The notes under the pieces were generated by a model. It worked only from the letters and a program-made list of their open reading frames with translations. It was not told the DNA's origin and made no database searches. From assembly GCA_947095585.1 (NCBI GenBank), contig OX352761.1:57396432-57460431 (forward strand): a stretch of 64,000 bases of DNA, given 5' to 3'. Below, in pieces: positions 33,966 to 45,475 of the stretch (position 1 is its first letter; each line of letters begins with the position of its first letter). A program made the position numbers and the translations under genes. This stretch comes from Nephrocerus scutellatus. Lineage: Eukaryota; Arthropoda; Insecta; Diptera; Pipunculidae.

Positions 33966-34360
33966 TAAAGCAGGAGCTGACGAACTTGGAATACATTGGA
34001 TTACGATTGAAGAGGTAATGAGTTGGCTGAAGCATAATGTATTATCCTTAAAGAAGATTAACATTTATGTGGACAGTCAGGAGGCCATAAAACCGTTGGA
34101 GGCGGTCTCACTGAAATCTAAGGTGGCAATGAGCTGTTCAATATAAGGATCTTATGGGTCCCGGGCCACACGGATGTTGACGGGAACTGCAGGGCGTACG
34201 AGTTAGCTAGACGTGGTACGACTCTCGAGCTGCTACCGGAAAGGGCGGAGGTAGGGAGTCCTATCGCGACACTGAATTTTGAGCTTCGGAAAGAGACAGA
34301 AACAATAACAAATATAAGGTGGGAAAACACCGACACTTGCACTATACTGTTCTTTCAGGT
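33961..34360 (+). pseudogene. Non-LTR retrotransposon RNase H fragment
   Basis: Directly after the satellite come NIYVDSQEAIKPL, then after a stop and frame change ILWVPGHTDVDGNCRAYELA and TTLELLPE. DSQ and the WVPGH ... N/D ... A-ELA motifs are those of the RNase H domain near the C-terminus of LINE ORF2 in LOA/I-like clades. Both ends are truncated. It differs in sequence from the RNase H at 41700. Confidence 0.65.
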
Positions 34361-34439
34361 CTCAATTCGTGGATTCGGAAGAAAAGCGTAATAGAAGTAT
34401 TACCTCACCACATGCATAATGATAGGTAAGCCTATCCCA

Positions 34440-34530
34440 AAATATCACCGCCGACGTCAAGTTGCCTAAAATCAATATTCCTACATTCAATGGGGAATAT
34501 AAAGAATGGAATGGATTAGAAGAATAATGA
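34440..34530 (+). pseudogene. BEL/Pao Gag fragment
   Basis: Reads VKLPKINIPTFNGEYKEW, the LPKI.IPTF.G...EW signature of the DUF1759-type Gag of BEL/Pao retrotransposons, then stops. Too short to be functional. It probably belongs to the same broken element as 35040-36228. Confidence 0.6.
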
Positions 34531-34877
34531 ATAATGAAAATCATCGCAACGATGATTTATTAACACTTATTTATATAAATGATGAAAGAAATATTTCTTC
34601 TATACTAAATAGTAAAAGGAGGACAGTCCTACGACTGGCACCGTAGCTCATCACATACAACATCGTCAATCACAACACATACAATAGAACAAATAATTAA
34701 TATGCGTGGTGAGGTGGGTACATATTAAATATTGCATATCACTGCCCAAACACAGTAATGCAGTTGCGTCGATAGTAGTGGTAGAAGTAGGAGCTGTTAA
34801 AAAAATAAGTACGTGTAATCTTTACGCACGGTTGCAGTGAAATTCTTTGACGTTGGTGCCAATATTACGATTAAATT
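34531..34877. other. Non-coding, unidentified
   Basis: No gene or recognisable repeat is visible. AT-rich, with ATCACATACAACATCG-type words. It lies inside the broken BEL/Pao element. Confidence 0.4.
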
Positions 34878-35012
34878 AAAAGGCACGAGTCGCTTGAGAA
34901 ATTGCTTAGTTACCGAAATTCCGGACCATAATGATCATGTTCCAGAATTTCCATAGGAAGAAATCTTATAGTCACATCTTAGTCCAACATTCCGAATTTC
35001 ATGCGAATCGCT
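34878..35012. repeat. Single isolated unit of the 118-bp satellite
   Basis: ACGAGTCGCTTGAGAAATTG, AGAATTTCCATAGGAAGAAA and GAATTTCATGCGAATCGCTG match the satellite monomer at about 28605. It lies between two BEL/Pao fragments. Confidence 0.85.
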
Positions 35013-35149
35013 GGATTGATTTGCTGTTAAATTATTTGATTTGTTAAATCCAATGCCTTCGCCACGACGCCGACGGCCAGCAGGAATGTCGCACCAGCGT
35101 TTTCAATACCCAAGCGAGAAAAAGTAATAAAAACTTAAAAGCTTCAACT

Positions 35150-36228
35150 ATAATCATAGCGTAGATACGTGCAGGTCTAAGGCCAGATGTCATCATCAGC
35201 ATCATACCTTGTTACAGAGAGAAGAAGTGGTGCATCGCCCAGAAGATGTGAAAAATAGTTCATCAGTAAAATTCTCACCCATTGATCCAAGTCCAAGTTC
35301 CTCAAATACAGCGATCTTACGACTGAAATGCAACGATGGAAGTGAAACAAATTGCAGAGCTCAGTTGGACTCCTCGTCCCAAGAATCGTTCATTACCGAG
35401 GAATGCGCTCTAGGTCTGCGTTGAAGAAATGGTCGAATGTTAATGAAGGGTCTTGGAGACACAAAACTAGGGCATTTGAGAGGGAAAGTGCGTCTTTCGT
35501 TGCTACCACTCAGAAATCTTTATAAGCAATTGGAGGTTTAAGCACCAAAAATAGCATCGTCTATTCCATCCAGCGATTTCAATCTATTGAATTGTGAGCA
35601 AATTAAAGGATTAACATTAGTCGACCCCCAGTTTAATCGGAAGGGGCCAATTGAACTTGAACAACTAAATAATCAATTGAAGAGGAAACATCACTGGGTT
35701 GGGTAGCAGGAGGAAGATGTGTTCATCAACAGGAAACCACTACAGCTTGTTTCAGCATACCTCTCGACATTGACGCATCATTACGCGCATTTTGGGAAGT
35801 CAAATCAGTGCCAACGGAACCTCCGTTGTAAGATGATGATCGAAGGTGTGAAGAGTTATTTTGTGCAATGACCACAAGAAGCTCAGAAGGAAAATGTATC
35901 GTGCAGTTACCATTTTCCTAGTCTCCCAGCACAATTGGATCGTCAGTACACTTAGCAAAATGTCATTTGAGAGCCGACTTTATGAGGGAGTACGAAAAAT
36001 TAGGTCACATGGAAAAATTATCCAGCGATCAGTTATCTCAGCAACAGTTTTATCTACCACACCACGGTGTTCTCAAAACTACTAGCACAACGACTAAATT
36101 ACATGTCATGCTTGAGGCCTCAGCCAAATCGAATACCGGCAAATCTTTGAATAATATCTTGCGTGTCGGGCCGATAGTACATTCATCGTTAATGGTAAAT
36201 GGTGCATTTTTGCACTTTTGTTGGTAGA
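35150..36228 (+). pseudogene. BEL/Pao remnant: Gag end, protease and RT start
   Basis: CRSKARCHHQHHTLLQRE matches the zinc-knuckle/HHTLLH junction before the Pao protease. Protease follows (AQLDSSSQESFITEE): the family's DSG active site reads DSS, so it would be dead. Further broken frames cover PQFN, RRKHHW and NRKPLQL. From about 35967 the RT region reads EYEKLGHMEKL, YLPHHGVLKTTSTTTKLH and NTGKSLNNIL, the standard Pao RT opening. The coding runs into an RTE-like element at about 36229. Many frameshifts. Family role: particle maturation and reverse transcription. Confidence 0.75.
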
Positions 36229-38180
36229 AGCCAGGCAAGGCACAGCACGTGGCTTACCGAAGATACCTGGAGTTGGATTGAAGAACGTAAGCTACTTAAA
36301 GCTCGTATTGTAGATATCCCAGCAGCAGCGATGATCGAGTTAGAGTCCATGTATCGAAGAAAAATGAGAGAAGTGCAGCGTAGTGTAAGACGTGACAAGC
36401 GTAACTATATTAACAACCTGGCCTCAGAAGCAGAGGAAGCAGCGAGCAGGTGCGATAGCAGAACCGTTTACAGAATCACCAAAGAGCTGACAGGTGGTCA
36501 CCTGTCTAGCCAACATCCGGTGAAAGGCCTAAATGGTGCCGTACTCGTTTCAGGTGACGATCAGCTCAAGCGATGGAAGGAGCATTTCTCTACGGTCCTT
36601 AACCGTGTATTTGCTAACGATATGCACCCAAATCAAACGGAGCTGCCGGAAGAAACAATTTCCCGAATTCGCACCTCAACTCCCAGTAAAGACGAGATCG
36701 CTACCGCGATTAACGCACTAAAGAACAACAAGTCGGTAGGACTAGATGGTATACCCGCAGAGCTTCTGCGTGCAGCTCCAACGACATCAGCAGAGCTTTT
36801 TATCCTCATGTAGATAGAGCTTGGGTGGTAGAAAGTTTCCCCGACGAGTGTCCCTAAAAAGGTAGTCTTATGGAGTGCGAAAACTGGAGAGGCATTTGCG
36901 TTCTTCCTGCAGTTGCAAAGGTAATATCCAAAGTAGTACTTGAGCTTATTAAGGAACATCTGGAAGATACACTCGATGCCGAACAAACAGGTTTCCGCAC
37001 TGGATCCTCCTATGTAGACCACATAAACACCCTGCGGATCATTATTGAACAGTGCGTTGAATTCCGGTCACCAATGCACCTGCTGTTCATCGATTTTGAG
37101 AAGGCGTTTGACAGTGTCAACAGACATTTTATTTGGCTCGCGTTTGGCAGGAGAGGTATACCCGATAAACTAATAGCTATTATTAAAGGAACCTATGATG
37201 GCTCTAAATGTCATGTGCTGCATAGAGGAAAGTTGTCAGAGGAATTCGAGATCCTAAGTGGGATACGACAAGGTTGCATTCTATCGCCCATACTTTTTTT
37301 GTTGGTGATTAGCGATTTACTTCGCGCAGCTTTATTGGACTCTTACATCTCAACTCAAACATCTGGATTACGCTGACGACGTTTGTTTACTCTCACACAG
37401 AATTATGGAGCTGCACCAAATGACAACACATGTGGAGTGGGAGGCAAATGTTGCGGGTTTGAAGATTAATACTGCCAAAACCAAAATCATCAACCTCGGC
37501 ACTAACTCAGTAACTCAAGTTAACATTGCTGGACAGCCGGTAGAGAGAGTAGAGAGTTTCCAATATCTTGGGAGTATTGTCTCGACCGAAGGTGGAACTG
37601 AACAGGACATTGTCAACCGAATCGGCAAAGCAAAATCGGTGTTTGGAATGATGTCCATGATATGGCGAAGTAATGCGATCAGCTTAAACACCAAGCTGCG
37701 ACTGTTCCGCTCAAATGTTGAATCTATGCTGTTTTATGGGTGCAGCACTTGGAAGGTGACCGCTTCTATCACAAAAAGATTACAAACGTTCGTAAATAGA
37801 TGCCTACGGAACATCCTAAGGGTTTTCTGGCCTAACCGTATCTCTAACAAACATCTTTACCAGAGAACGGGTCAGGAACCAATCCAGGCACAACCATCCA
37901 ACGACGGAAGTGGCAGTGGATTGGTCATCCACTCCGAAAAGGCGACAGTTCCATAGTAAACTACGCAATGCAATGGAACCCGTTATCTCAGGATGGTAGA
38001 AGAACTGGTCGTCCGAGAAATACATGGCGCAGAACAGTTGATGAGGAGTCAGGGCAATTGGGGAAGAGTTGGAGAGAGCTGAAGCTCATTTCCAGGAACC
38101 GCACGCGATGGCGCGTAGGCGTAGTAGAGGCCCTAGGACCCACGAGATGGAACTCCTTTCTCCGCCACTTGTGAGAATCA
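36229..38180 (+). pseudogene. RTE-like non-LTR retrotransposon, 5'-truncated RT
   Basis: The endonuclease is missing. Frame one gives the pre-RT region (MYRRKMREVQRSVRRDKRNY, NNKSVGLDGIPAELLRA). A stop at about 36858 and frame changes follow, then the RT fingers (NWRGICVLPAVAKVISKV), FIDFEKAFDSVNR (first Asp), GIRQGCILSPILF, DYADDV (37369-37386, paired Asp), FQYLGSIVSTEGG and FVNRCLRNILRVFWP. After another shift near 37900 the C-terminus reads RRKWQWIGHPLRKGD and GRPRNTWRRTV, a signature of the RTE-type proteins. The end is about 38180, followed by AAATAATAAAAA. At its 5' end it is fused in frame with BEL/Pao sequence. Clade assignment is by motif memory only. Confidence 0.78.
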
Positions 38181-38274
38181 TGTGGCAGCAAATAATAAAA
38201 ATTTTTCTTTTGCTAGTTTTGAGAAAACTAGCCTTCGCTGTCTACCATTAGTGCCCCTGTAACGGTAGATGGTG

Positions 38275-39190
38275 GTTTATCCACTGCCGACAAGCGCAGA
38301 GCAGCTATTAAGGCTAAAGATAAATTTTCAATTACCAATTCTACCAGCAGTGGCAGGGTTGTGGCACCTCATGGCCCTCCAGCCACATGCAACAACAAAG
38401 GAGGTAAAGTCGTACCGACTACTTCACTAGGGAGTGCATCTCGTAGTAATAGTTCGCTCCAACAAAGTTTCTCTATAAGGACCGGCGTAATGCCAATCGG
38501 ACATTGAAGGCCCTCGGAACTATTCCGGAGACCAGCAGGATGCCGAGGCAAATGGGCCCAAGAATATCTTGATATTGACAGCAGGAAGACCAGCGGAGAC
38601 TCTACGTCGAAGCGACAGAGATCGGTGGAGGAGGCCCTTCCGGTCTCAAAAAGACGCAAGGCACATAGTGCAACCTCCCCTAGTCACTCCACCATTACAG
38701 CTCAGAGGTCCTTCAACGAAGTCCTAAAAGACAGGATCGTTGTCGCGATAATTGATCGTAGCGACACAGACGGATCCATCTCTCCTGATCGGTGGCAGCA
38801 AATCAATGTCAAACTTTCAGACAGTTTCGCGAGCTTTATGCGGTTGGCATTAAGGCCGGATAAAGCTAATAGCGTGCAAAGATTCGAGATATTGTGATCT
38901 CTTTAAACTGGGTATTGGCAGTCTCGGGGAGGTTTGGCCTGGTGCCAAGCTCGAGGTTATTGCAAAGGAAGATATCCCTAGCCGACCAAGAGCTCGGACT
39001 TTGATTCCTATCGAACCCCCCACTGCTAATTGAATACTTAAAGGTCTCTAAAATAGAGGAGCGTAGGAGCTACTCCAGATCCGCGATAGTTGTGATCAAC
39101 CAGGAACCCCTTGCTCCCCTGGCAAGGACCAAAGGCGTGATTCGGTTTGGATAGAGCAACATCACACTTCGGGTCTAGAAGAAGGATGAG
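38275..39190 (+). pseudogene. LOA/Jockey-like element 1: ORF1 (Gag-like) remnant
   Basis: A frame at 38625-38897 contains KDRIVVAIIDRSDTDGSISP and QINVKLSDSF, like the start of the DUF4780 region found in ORF1 of some insect LINEs. Other frames continue with GAKLEVIAKEDIPSRPRART and later EPLAPLARTKGVIRFG. At least three frame changes and a stop break the gene. The region 38181-38624 holds only scattered fragments. ORF1 proteins bind element RNA and chaperone target-primed reverse transcription. Confidence 0.55.
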
Positions 39191-39273
39191 TTAGAAGCAG
39201 GTAAACCACCCCTCATCCCTCAGACTCGGAGTTTCAAGTTCCTGAACCGGGAACATCCGTCACCTTCCCTACG

Positions 39274-39960
39274 ATGGATGACGTTGTTCCCCAAGCTTCA
39301 GCTACCCTGTCACAGTCTTCTGTCTCCATAATGGTTGACGATGTTCCCCAAGCTTCGCCCAATCCGTCGCAGTCTTCCGTCTCCATGGCTGACACTCTGT
39401 CGGATACCACCGCGGTGAAGCTGGAGACTGCCAAGGGTACATATTTGATGGCATCGGCATATCTGGCGCACGACTGCGGGAAATCTCTACCAGGTGTCAA
39501 TCTGGATAGAATAATCGAGGAAGCGATATCCAAGAAAACCAGCTTTATAATTGGATGTGACGCTAACGCGCACCATTCGGTATGGGGCAGTACTGATAAA
39601 AACGACAGAGGTGAGCTACTTTTTGATTTTGTTTTAAGTTCTAACCTGGTTGTTTCCAACATAACCAATATAACCCTTGTCTCCGACTCAATTCACCACA
39701 AAATTCTTAACTGGAAGGTTTCGGCTGAGTACTTTTTCTCAGATCACCGTTACATTCAGTTTAGTTTGGACAATGAACCCCCTTGCCAATCAATATTCAG
39801 AAATTATCACAAAACCGATTGGCTCAAGTATAGAGATACGTTTAGACATCATCTTAACGATGAGACTAGTTATTCTCCCACTAACATTTTTGAGCCTGAC
39901 AATAAGATCAAGGAACTCACCTTGGCCTTAAATAGAGCGCTGTCCTCTTATTCTAACTAG
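39274..39960 (+). pseudogene. LOA/Jockey-like element 1: endonuclease region
   Basis: From about residue 50 the frame is an apurinic-type endonuclease (TYLMASAYLAHD, FIIGCDANAHHSVWGS, RGELLFDFVLSSNLVV, FFSDHRYIQFSL). GCDANAHH and SDH are catalytic-core motifs. The N-terminal third of the endonuclease is missing. Instead the frame begins with a 57-bp tandem duplication (39286 and 39343) encoding DDVPQAS and SQSSVS twice. That prefix is unlikely to be native endonuclease. The frame stops at 39960. Confidence 0.7.
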
Positions 39961-42464
39961 GGGTAAAAAGACACCACACTGGTGGAACTCTGAGCTGGGC
40001 CAATTTAGAAAAGTTGTAGAAAGCTTTTCAACTTCGCCAAGTTCACAGGAACAGAGACCGACTGGGATGCCTACAAAGAATCCCTTAAAGTGTATAAAAA
40101 AGAATTGAGGCAAACGCGCATCCTGGAGACTCTTCTTCGACAGAATGGAAGAGGCTTCTAAAGCATCAAGGCTCAGAAAAATCCTCTTAACTAATCCAAT
40201 AATGCCTAGCTGTCTGAAAACAGCTGATGGCTCGTGGACTACTTCTAGCGAATAATCGCTAAATCTGCTTCTAGATACCCATTTCCCAAATAGCTCTCAT
40301 ACTACCTACAACACAGATCTAAATATATATCTCGAGATATAATTGATAAGGACAAATTGCTTTGGGCACTACATAGCTTCAAACCATATAAATCTGCAGG
40401 ACCAGACGGCATAATCCCAGCCGAACTGCAAAGGATTTCGGATATCATCCTTTGCTTGAGACAATTTTCAAAAGTTGTCTTGATCTGGTGATATGGAGAG
40501 AAGTGAAAGTGGTCTTCATTCCAGAAGCAGGTAAATGTTCCCACGACAGTCCAAAAGACCTCAGACCCATTAGCCTTTCGTCATTCCTTTTAAAAACATT
40601 AGAAAGACTGTTCGATATCCACCTTCGTACTAGTATTAACAAAAGACTTGTGTCCGTCGCGTACTGCAAAGGAAAATCTGTAGAAACAGCTCTGCATATG
40701 CTAGTACGTTCCATTGAAAACTCCCTTTATCACAATGAATACTCAATGGTGGTTTTCCTGGACGTCGAAGGCGCTTTTAACAACGTCAAAACATCTGCGA
40801 TCACGGATGCGCTGTCGACTTTTGGGGTGAACGACTCACTGGGTGAACTGATTGATCTTTTGCTTACAAGTAGGATAATCAATTCAAGACTTGGTGTGTC
40901 GTCTGCCAAAAGATTTGTCAGCAGAAGCACCCCGCAAGGTCCCCACTTCTTTGGAACCTGGTGGTGAATGAGCTGCTGCATATGCGGACGACGTTGCCAT
41001 AGCCGTCTCAGGAAAGCAACCACACACCTTGAAAGAACTTTTGCAGAATGCTCTAAAACTAATAAGCTGGGCAGATCACCCCCAAAAAACCGAACATGTC
41101 CTCTTTACGAGGAAGAACAATATCCCACTCGTTAACCCTCCGTCCATTATGGCCACAAGCTAGACTTTCTCCGATAAGACCAAATATCTTGGTCTTATCC
41201 TGGATAGAAACCTGAGCTGGAAACCCAATATACACACAGAGTCTGTAAAGCCACAGTGGCACTCTTTTCAAGCAAAAAAGCCATAGGAAGCAAATGGGGT
41301 CTTCAACCGCATATCACTCATTGGCTGTACACAGTAGTAGTCAGACCTTTGCTGCTATACAGTGTGGCTGTTTGGTGGACTGCATTACATAAAGCGATCG
41401 ATCGCGACAAACTAAGAAGAGTCCAAAGATCAGCTTGTCTTTGTGTGAGCGGAGCGCTTCGTACAACTCCTTCTGCTCGACATCTTCGGCAGACAACTGG
41501 CTGCAAGCGCGGCTACTAGACTCAGAGCAATCTCTCAGTAGACCGCGAATGATTTCGGCCACTCTTCTGTCCTGGATTCAGTCAGGACTCCACTTGTCAA
41601 CTTAGATTACACCATTCCGCGGCTCCACTTCAACAAAAACTTCCAGGTTACCATCCCCTCCAGGTCTTCTTGAGAGGAAGGTATCTACTTGGAAAAAAAA
41701 GGAATTCACTTCTACACAGACGGGTCGAAAACTGATGAAGGGGTTGGCGGAGGAGTCTAAATCTATGTCTCTCTTTTCGTCTTTCTGATCACTTTAGTGT
41801 TTTCCAAGCTGAAATCATGGGTATTAAGGAAGCCTTGTCTCCACATTTTATCGGATAGCCAGGCTGCGCTAAAGTCCATGGAATCAGTTTCCACAAATTC
41901 CATTCTAGACCGGAATTGCCGATCGTCTCTTGATGGCTGAGCAGTTCAACATTCACCTGCGCTGGGTGCCGGGGCATAGAGACATTCCTGGTAATTGTAT
42001 GGCTGATGAACTCGCCAAACCTGGAACCACACTACCCCTATTGCCTGAATATGGTTCACTAGGCATGCCGATCTCTAAAAACTAATTATAGATGGGCAAA
42101 CGGCACAACTTTCATAGCAACGAAGCAGATCTGGCCCAAGCTAGATGCGAAACGCACCAAGTGTTTGATCCCTCAAAACAGACTGCACATAAGTGCCATT
42201 ATAGGAGTCATAACTGTACACTGTCTCATAGGCAAGCATACAGAAAGACTAGGAGTCTTTTCCAACGATTTATGCAGAAGCTGCAGGGATGAGGAGGAGG
42301 AGGAGGAAACCACTCTCCATACACTTTGTACGTGCCCAGCCCTCGCGAACAGGCGGAAGCTCCATCTGGGAGCGTTCGTTTACAACGATCTCAATGAACT
42401 AACTCACATTGACATTAATCTTCTCTTTCGCTTCATACGAAGCTCCAAGTGGTCCAACGAGTAG
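39961..42464 (+). pseudogene. LOA/Jockey-like element 1: RT and RNase H
   Basis: After broken linker sequence the RT reads DLVIWREVKVVFIPEAGKCS, DLRPISLSSFLLKTLERLFD, VVFLDVEGAFNNVKTSAI (first Asp) and SRSTPQG. A frameshift follows, then AYADDVAIAVSG (about 40977-41012, paired Asp) and TKYLGLILDRNLSW. Further breaks precede RNase H: HFYTDGSKTDEG, FQAEIMGIKEA, ILSDSQAALKSM and LRWVPGHRDIPGNCMADELA. The C-terminus has CRSCRDEEEEE ... LHTLCTC, a Cys/His knuckle-like motif extended by a GAG microsatellite. The RNase H makes LOA- or I-type clades more likely than R1. Not functional. Confidence 0.75.
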
Positions 42465-43229
42465 GCGTTGATTGTTTAGGTCTAAGTGCGTCGGTTTTGA
42501 CCTTCAGTTACATCGTACATACATTTGAAATTAAAATTCTTGTCAGACCAGTTGTCAACTAAAAGCCGTCGAGTCAAGACAAAGCACAGAGATTTTTTGA
42601 CTTTGATATCTTACAGCATAAATGTGTATAAGCGAGTCCTACTCATCTAAATTCAGTCTAGTTTTGTATTGAGAAGTTTTAAGCAGCAGCAAGGGCATTC
42701 GAAGCCCAACACAGTGGAACCGACTCATTTAGTGCACATGAAGTCAACGTTCCTCCTATTTGTCGTTATTTAGGCTTATGGTCCTGGTTGTTGACGCCGC
42801 TGCCGCTGCTCCGCTGGCCCAAATTTTTGTTAAAGGCACTTGAATTGGCATCGTTGAAGCACACACAAAAAATGCGAGAATTAATAAGTCATGCAGCCCC
42901 CGCGTGGACACTTCTAGAAAACAAATCATAACGGGTGCCCGACTCTTTTGCATGAATTCTTTTCTATCAAGAATTGTCTTTCCTCCTATGAAATACGGTG
43001 GATAATGTGTGCATTAATGATGAAATTCGATCACTAAATAAATAACTATTATTGTTTGGTCGTAACGCAACACCGTGAAATACAATTAGCTTACAATTAC
43101 TATCAGGAATAGGCACACCGGTCCGAAAGTCATGGAAAACAAAATGCAGAACAAAAAAAACCAAAGTACCAGACAAATTAAACGCGGTCAATCGACCAAC
43201 CGGACAACCGGAGGCGTTGCAAGTTTTGT
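42465..43229. other. 3' flank of LINE 1, non-coding
   Basis: No supportable gene. It probably includes the 3' untranslated region of the LINE and unidentified sequence. A GTTGACGCCGCTGCCGCTGC patch lies near 42790. The same stretch recurs at about 44336-45095. Confidence 0.45.
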
Positions 43230-43440
43230 GTCGACTCTCCTTTTTAAATTCTCTATATCAACTTCACTTGCCCGTGGCACGGATGTCTGTCAGTTTTCTG
43301 TCGTGGAATCTTGCGATAAATTTTGCAAAAATTTTGGTGGCCGGGGTCGTGGCCAAGAAAATGAACCCGATTTTATATACATGTGTATATTCGATGGACA
43401 AAATTTTTTGTAAAATTTTTGGAGTGAACTTTTTGAGTGT
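43230..43440 (+). repeat. Dispersed GC-rich module repeat
   Basis: TTAAATTCTCTATATCAACT, ACTTGCCCGTGGCACGGATG, GGTGGCCGGGGTCGTGGCC, AACCCGATTTTATATACATG and ATTCGATGGACAAAATTTTT follow in order. It is the plus-strand equivalent of 8680-9000, with the CGGTCGGTCGTC part reduced. Confidence 0.75.
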
Positions 43441-43659
43441 AAAATTGAAAAAATTCGTAATAAACCATATCCTGCTAATTTCAATATAATTTCTGCTAAA
43501 ATCATTGAACCTGATACTGAAGCATAACTTTTGGCAATCATAAATGAACTAAAAATATAGGTATTTTTACTAAAAAAAAGCTAAAATTATAGAAATATAT
43601 AAGGGGTTGGCGGAGGAGTCTAAATCTATGTCTCTCTTTTCGTCTTTCTGATCACTTTA

Positions 43660-44335
43660 GTGTTTTCCAAGCTGAAATCATGGGTATTAAGGAAGCCTTG
43701 TCTCCACATTTTATCGGATAGCCAGGCTGCGCTAAAGTCCATGGAATCAGTTTCCACAAATTCCATTCTAGACCGGAATTGCCGATCGTCTCTTGAGGAG
43801 ATGGCTGAGCAGTTCAACATTCACCTGCGCTGGGTGCCGGGGCATAGAGACATTCCTGGTAATTGTATGGCTGATGAACTCGCCAAACCTGGAACCACAC
43901 TACCCCTATTGCCTGAATATGGTTCACTAGGCATGCCGATCTCTAAAAACTAATTATAGATGGGCAAACGGCACAACTTTCATAGCAACGAAGCAGATCT
44001 GGCCCAAGCTAGATGCGAAACGCTCCAAGTGTTTGATCCCTCAAAACAGACTGCACATTAGTGCCATTATAGGAGTCATAACTGGACACTGTCTCATAGG
44101 CAAGCATACAGAAAGACTAGGAGTCTTTTCCAACGATTTATGCAGAAGCTGCAGGGATGAGGAGGAGGAGGAGGAGGAAACCACTCTCCATACACTTTGT
44201 ACGTGCCCAGCCCTCGCGAACAGGCGGAAGCTCCATCTGGGAGCGTTCGTTTACAACGATCTCAATGAACTAACTCACATTGACATTAATCTTCTCTTTC
44301 GCTTCATACGAAGCTCCAAGTGGTCCAACGAGTAG
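43660..44335 (+). pseudogene. LOA/Jockey-like RNase H and C-terminus, duplicate
   Basis: ILSDSQAALKSMESVSTNSI and LRWVPGHRDIPGNCMADELA are intact. After a stop at about 43951 and a frame change, IPQNRLHISAIIGVITGHCL, CRSCRDEEEE and LHTLCTCPALANRRK follow. It lacks everything upstream of the second half of RNase H, so it is a copy made by duplication, not a separate insertion. Confidence 0.75.
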
Positions 44336-45095
44336 GCGTTGATTGTTTAGGTCTAAGTGCGTCGGTTTTGACCTTCATTTACATCGTACATACATTTGAA
44401 ACTAAAATTCTTGTCAGACCAGTTGTCAACTAAAAGCCGTCGAGTCAAGACAAAGTACAGAGATTTTTTGACTTTGATATCTTACAGCATAAATGTGTAT
44501 AAGCGAGTCCTACTCATCTAAATTCAGTCTAGTTTTGTATTGAGAAGTTTTAAGCAGCAGCAACGGCATTCGAAGCCCAAAACAGTGGAACCGACTCATT
44601 TAGTGCACATGAAGTCAACGTTCCTCCTATTTGTCGTTATTTAGGCTTATGGTCCTGGTTGTTGACGCCGCTGCCGCTGCTCCGCTGGCCCGAATTTTTG
44701 TTAAAGGCACTTGAATTGGCATCGTTTAAGCACACACAAAAAATGCGAGAATTAATAAGTCATGCAGCCCCCGCGTAGACACTTCTAGAAAACAAATCAT
44801 AACGGGTGCCCGACTCTTTTGCATGAATTCTTTTCTATCAAAAATTGTCTTTCCTCCTATGAAATACGGTGGATTATGTGTGCATTAATGATGAAATTCG
44901 CTCACTAAATAAATAACTATTATTGTTTGGTCGTAACGCAACACCGTGAAATACAATTAGCTTACAATTACTATCAGGAATAGGCACACCGGTCCGAAAG
45001 TCATGGAAAACAAAATGCAGAACAAAAAAAAACCAAAGTACCAGACAAATTAAACGCGGTCAATCGACCAACCGGACAACCGGAGGCGTTGCAAG

Positions 45096-45310
45096 TTTTG
45101 TGTCGACTCTCCTTTTTAAATTCTCTATATCAACTTCACTTGCCCGTGGCACGGATGTCTGTCAGTTTTCTGTCGTGGAATCTTGCGATAAATTTTGCAA
45201 AAATTTTGGTGGCCGGGGTCGTGGCCAAAAAAATGAACCCGATTTTATATACATGTGTATATTCGATGGACAAAATTTTTTGTAAAATTTTTGGAGTGAA
45301 CTTTTTGAGT
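45096..45310 (+). repeat. Dispersed GC-rich module repeat (in duplicate)
   Basis: Same block order as 43230-43440, carried along by duplication B. Confidence 0.75.
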
Positions 45311-45475
45311 GAAAAATTGAAAAAATTCGTAATAAACCATATCCTGCTAATTTCAATATAATTCCTGCTAAAATCATTGAACCTGATACTGGAGCATAAC
45401 TTTTGGCAATCATAAATGAACTAAAAATATAGGTATTTTTACTAAAAAAAGCTAAAATTATAGAAATATATAAGA

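Larger units (their letters stand above)
41739..43601. repeat. Tandem duplication B, left copy (1863 bp)
   Basis: Starts at AAGGGGTTGGCGGAGG in the RNase H domain and ends with GCTAAAATTATAGAAATATA. The right copy starts at 43602 with the same words. It spans the RNase H C-terminus, the 3' flank and a GC-rich module. Confidence 0.9.
43602..45474. repeat. Tandem duplication B, right copy (1873 bp)
   Basis: Repeats 41739-43601 with few differences: an extra GAG in the microsatellite, six extra bases that restore SSLEEMAEQF, and scattered substitutions. It contains an RNase H frame at 43660-43953 and the C-terminal LINE frame at 44033-44335. Confidence 0.9.
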
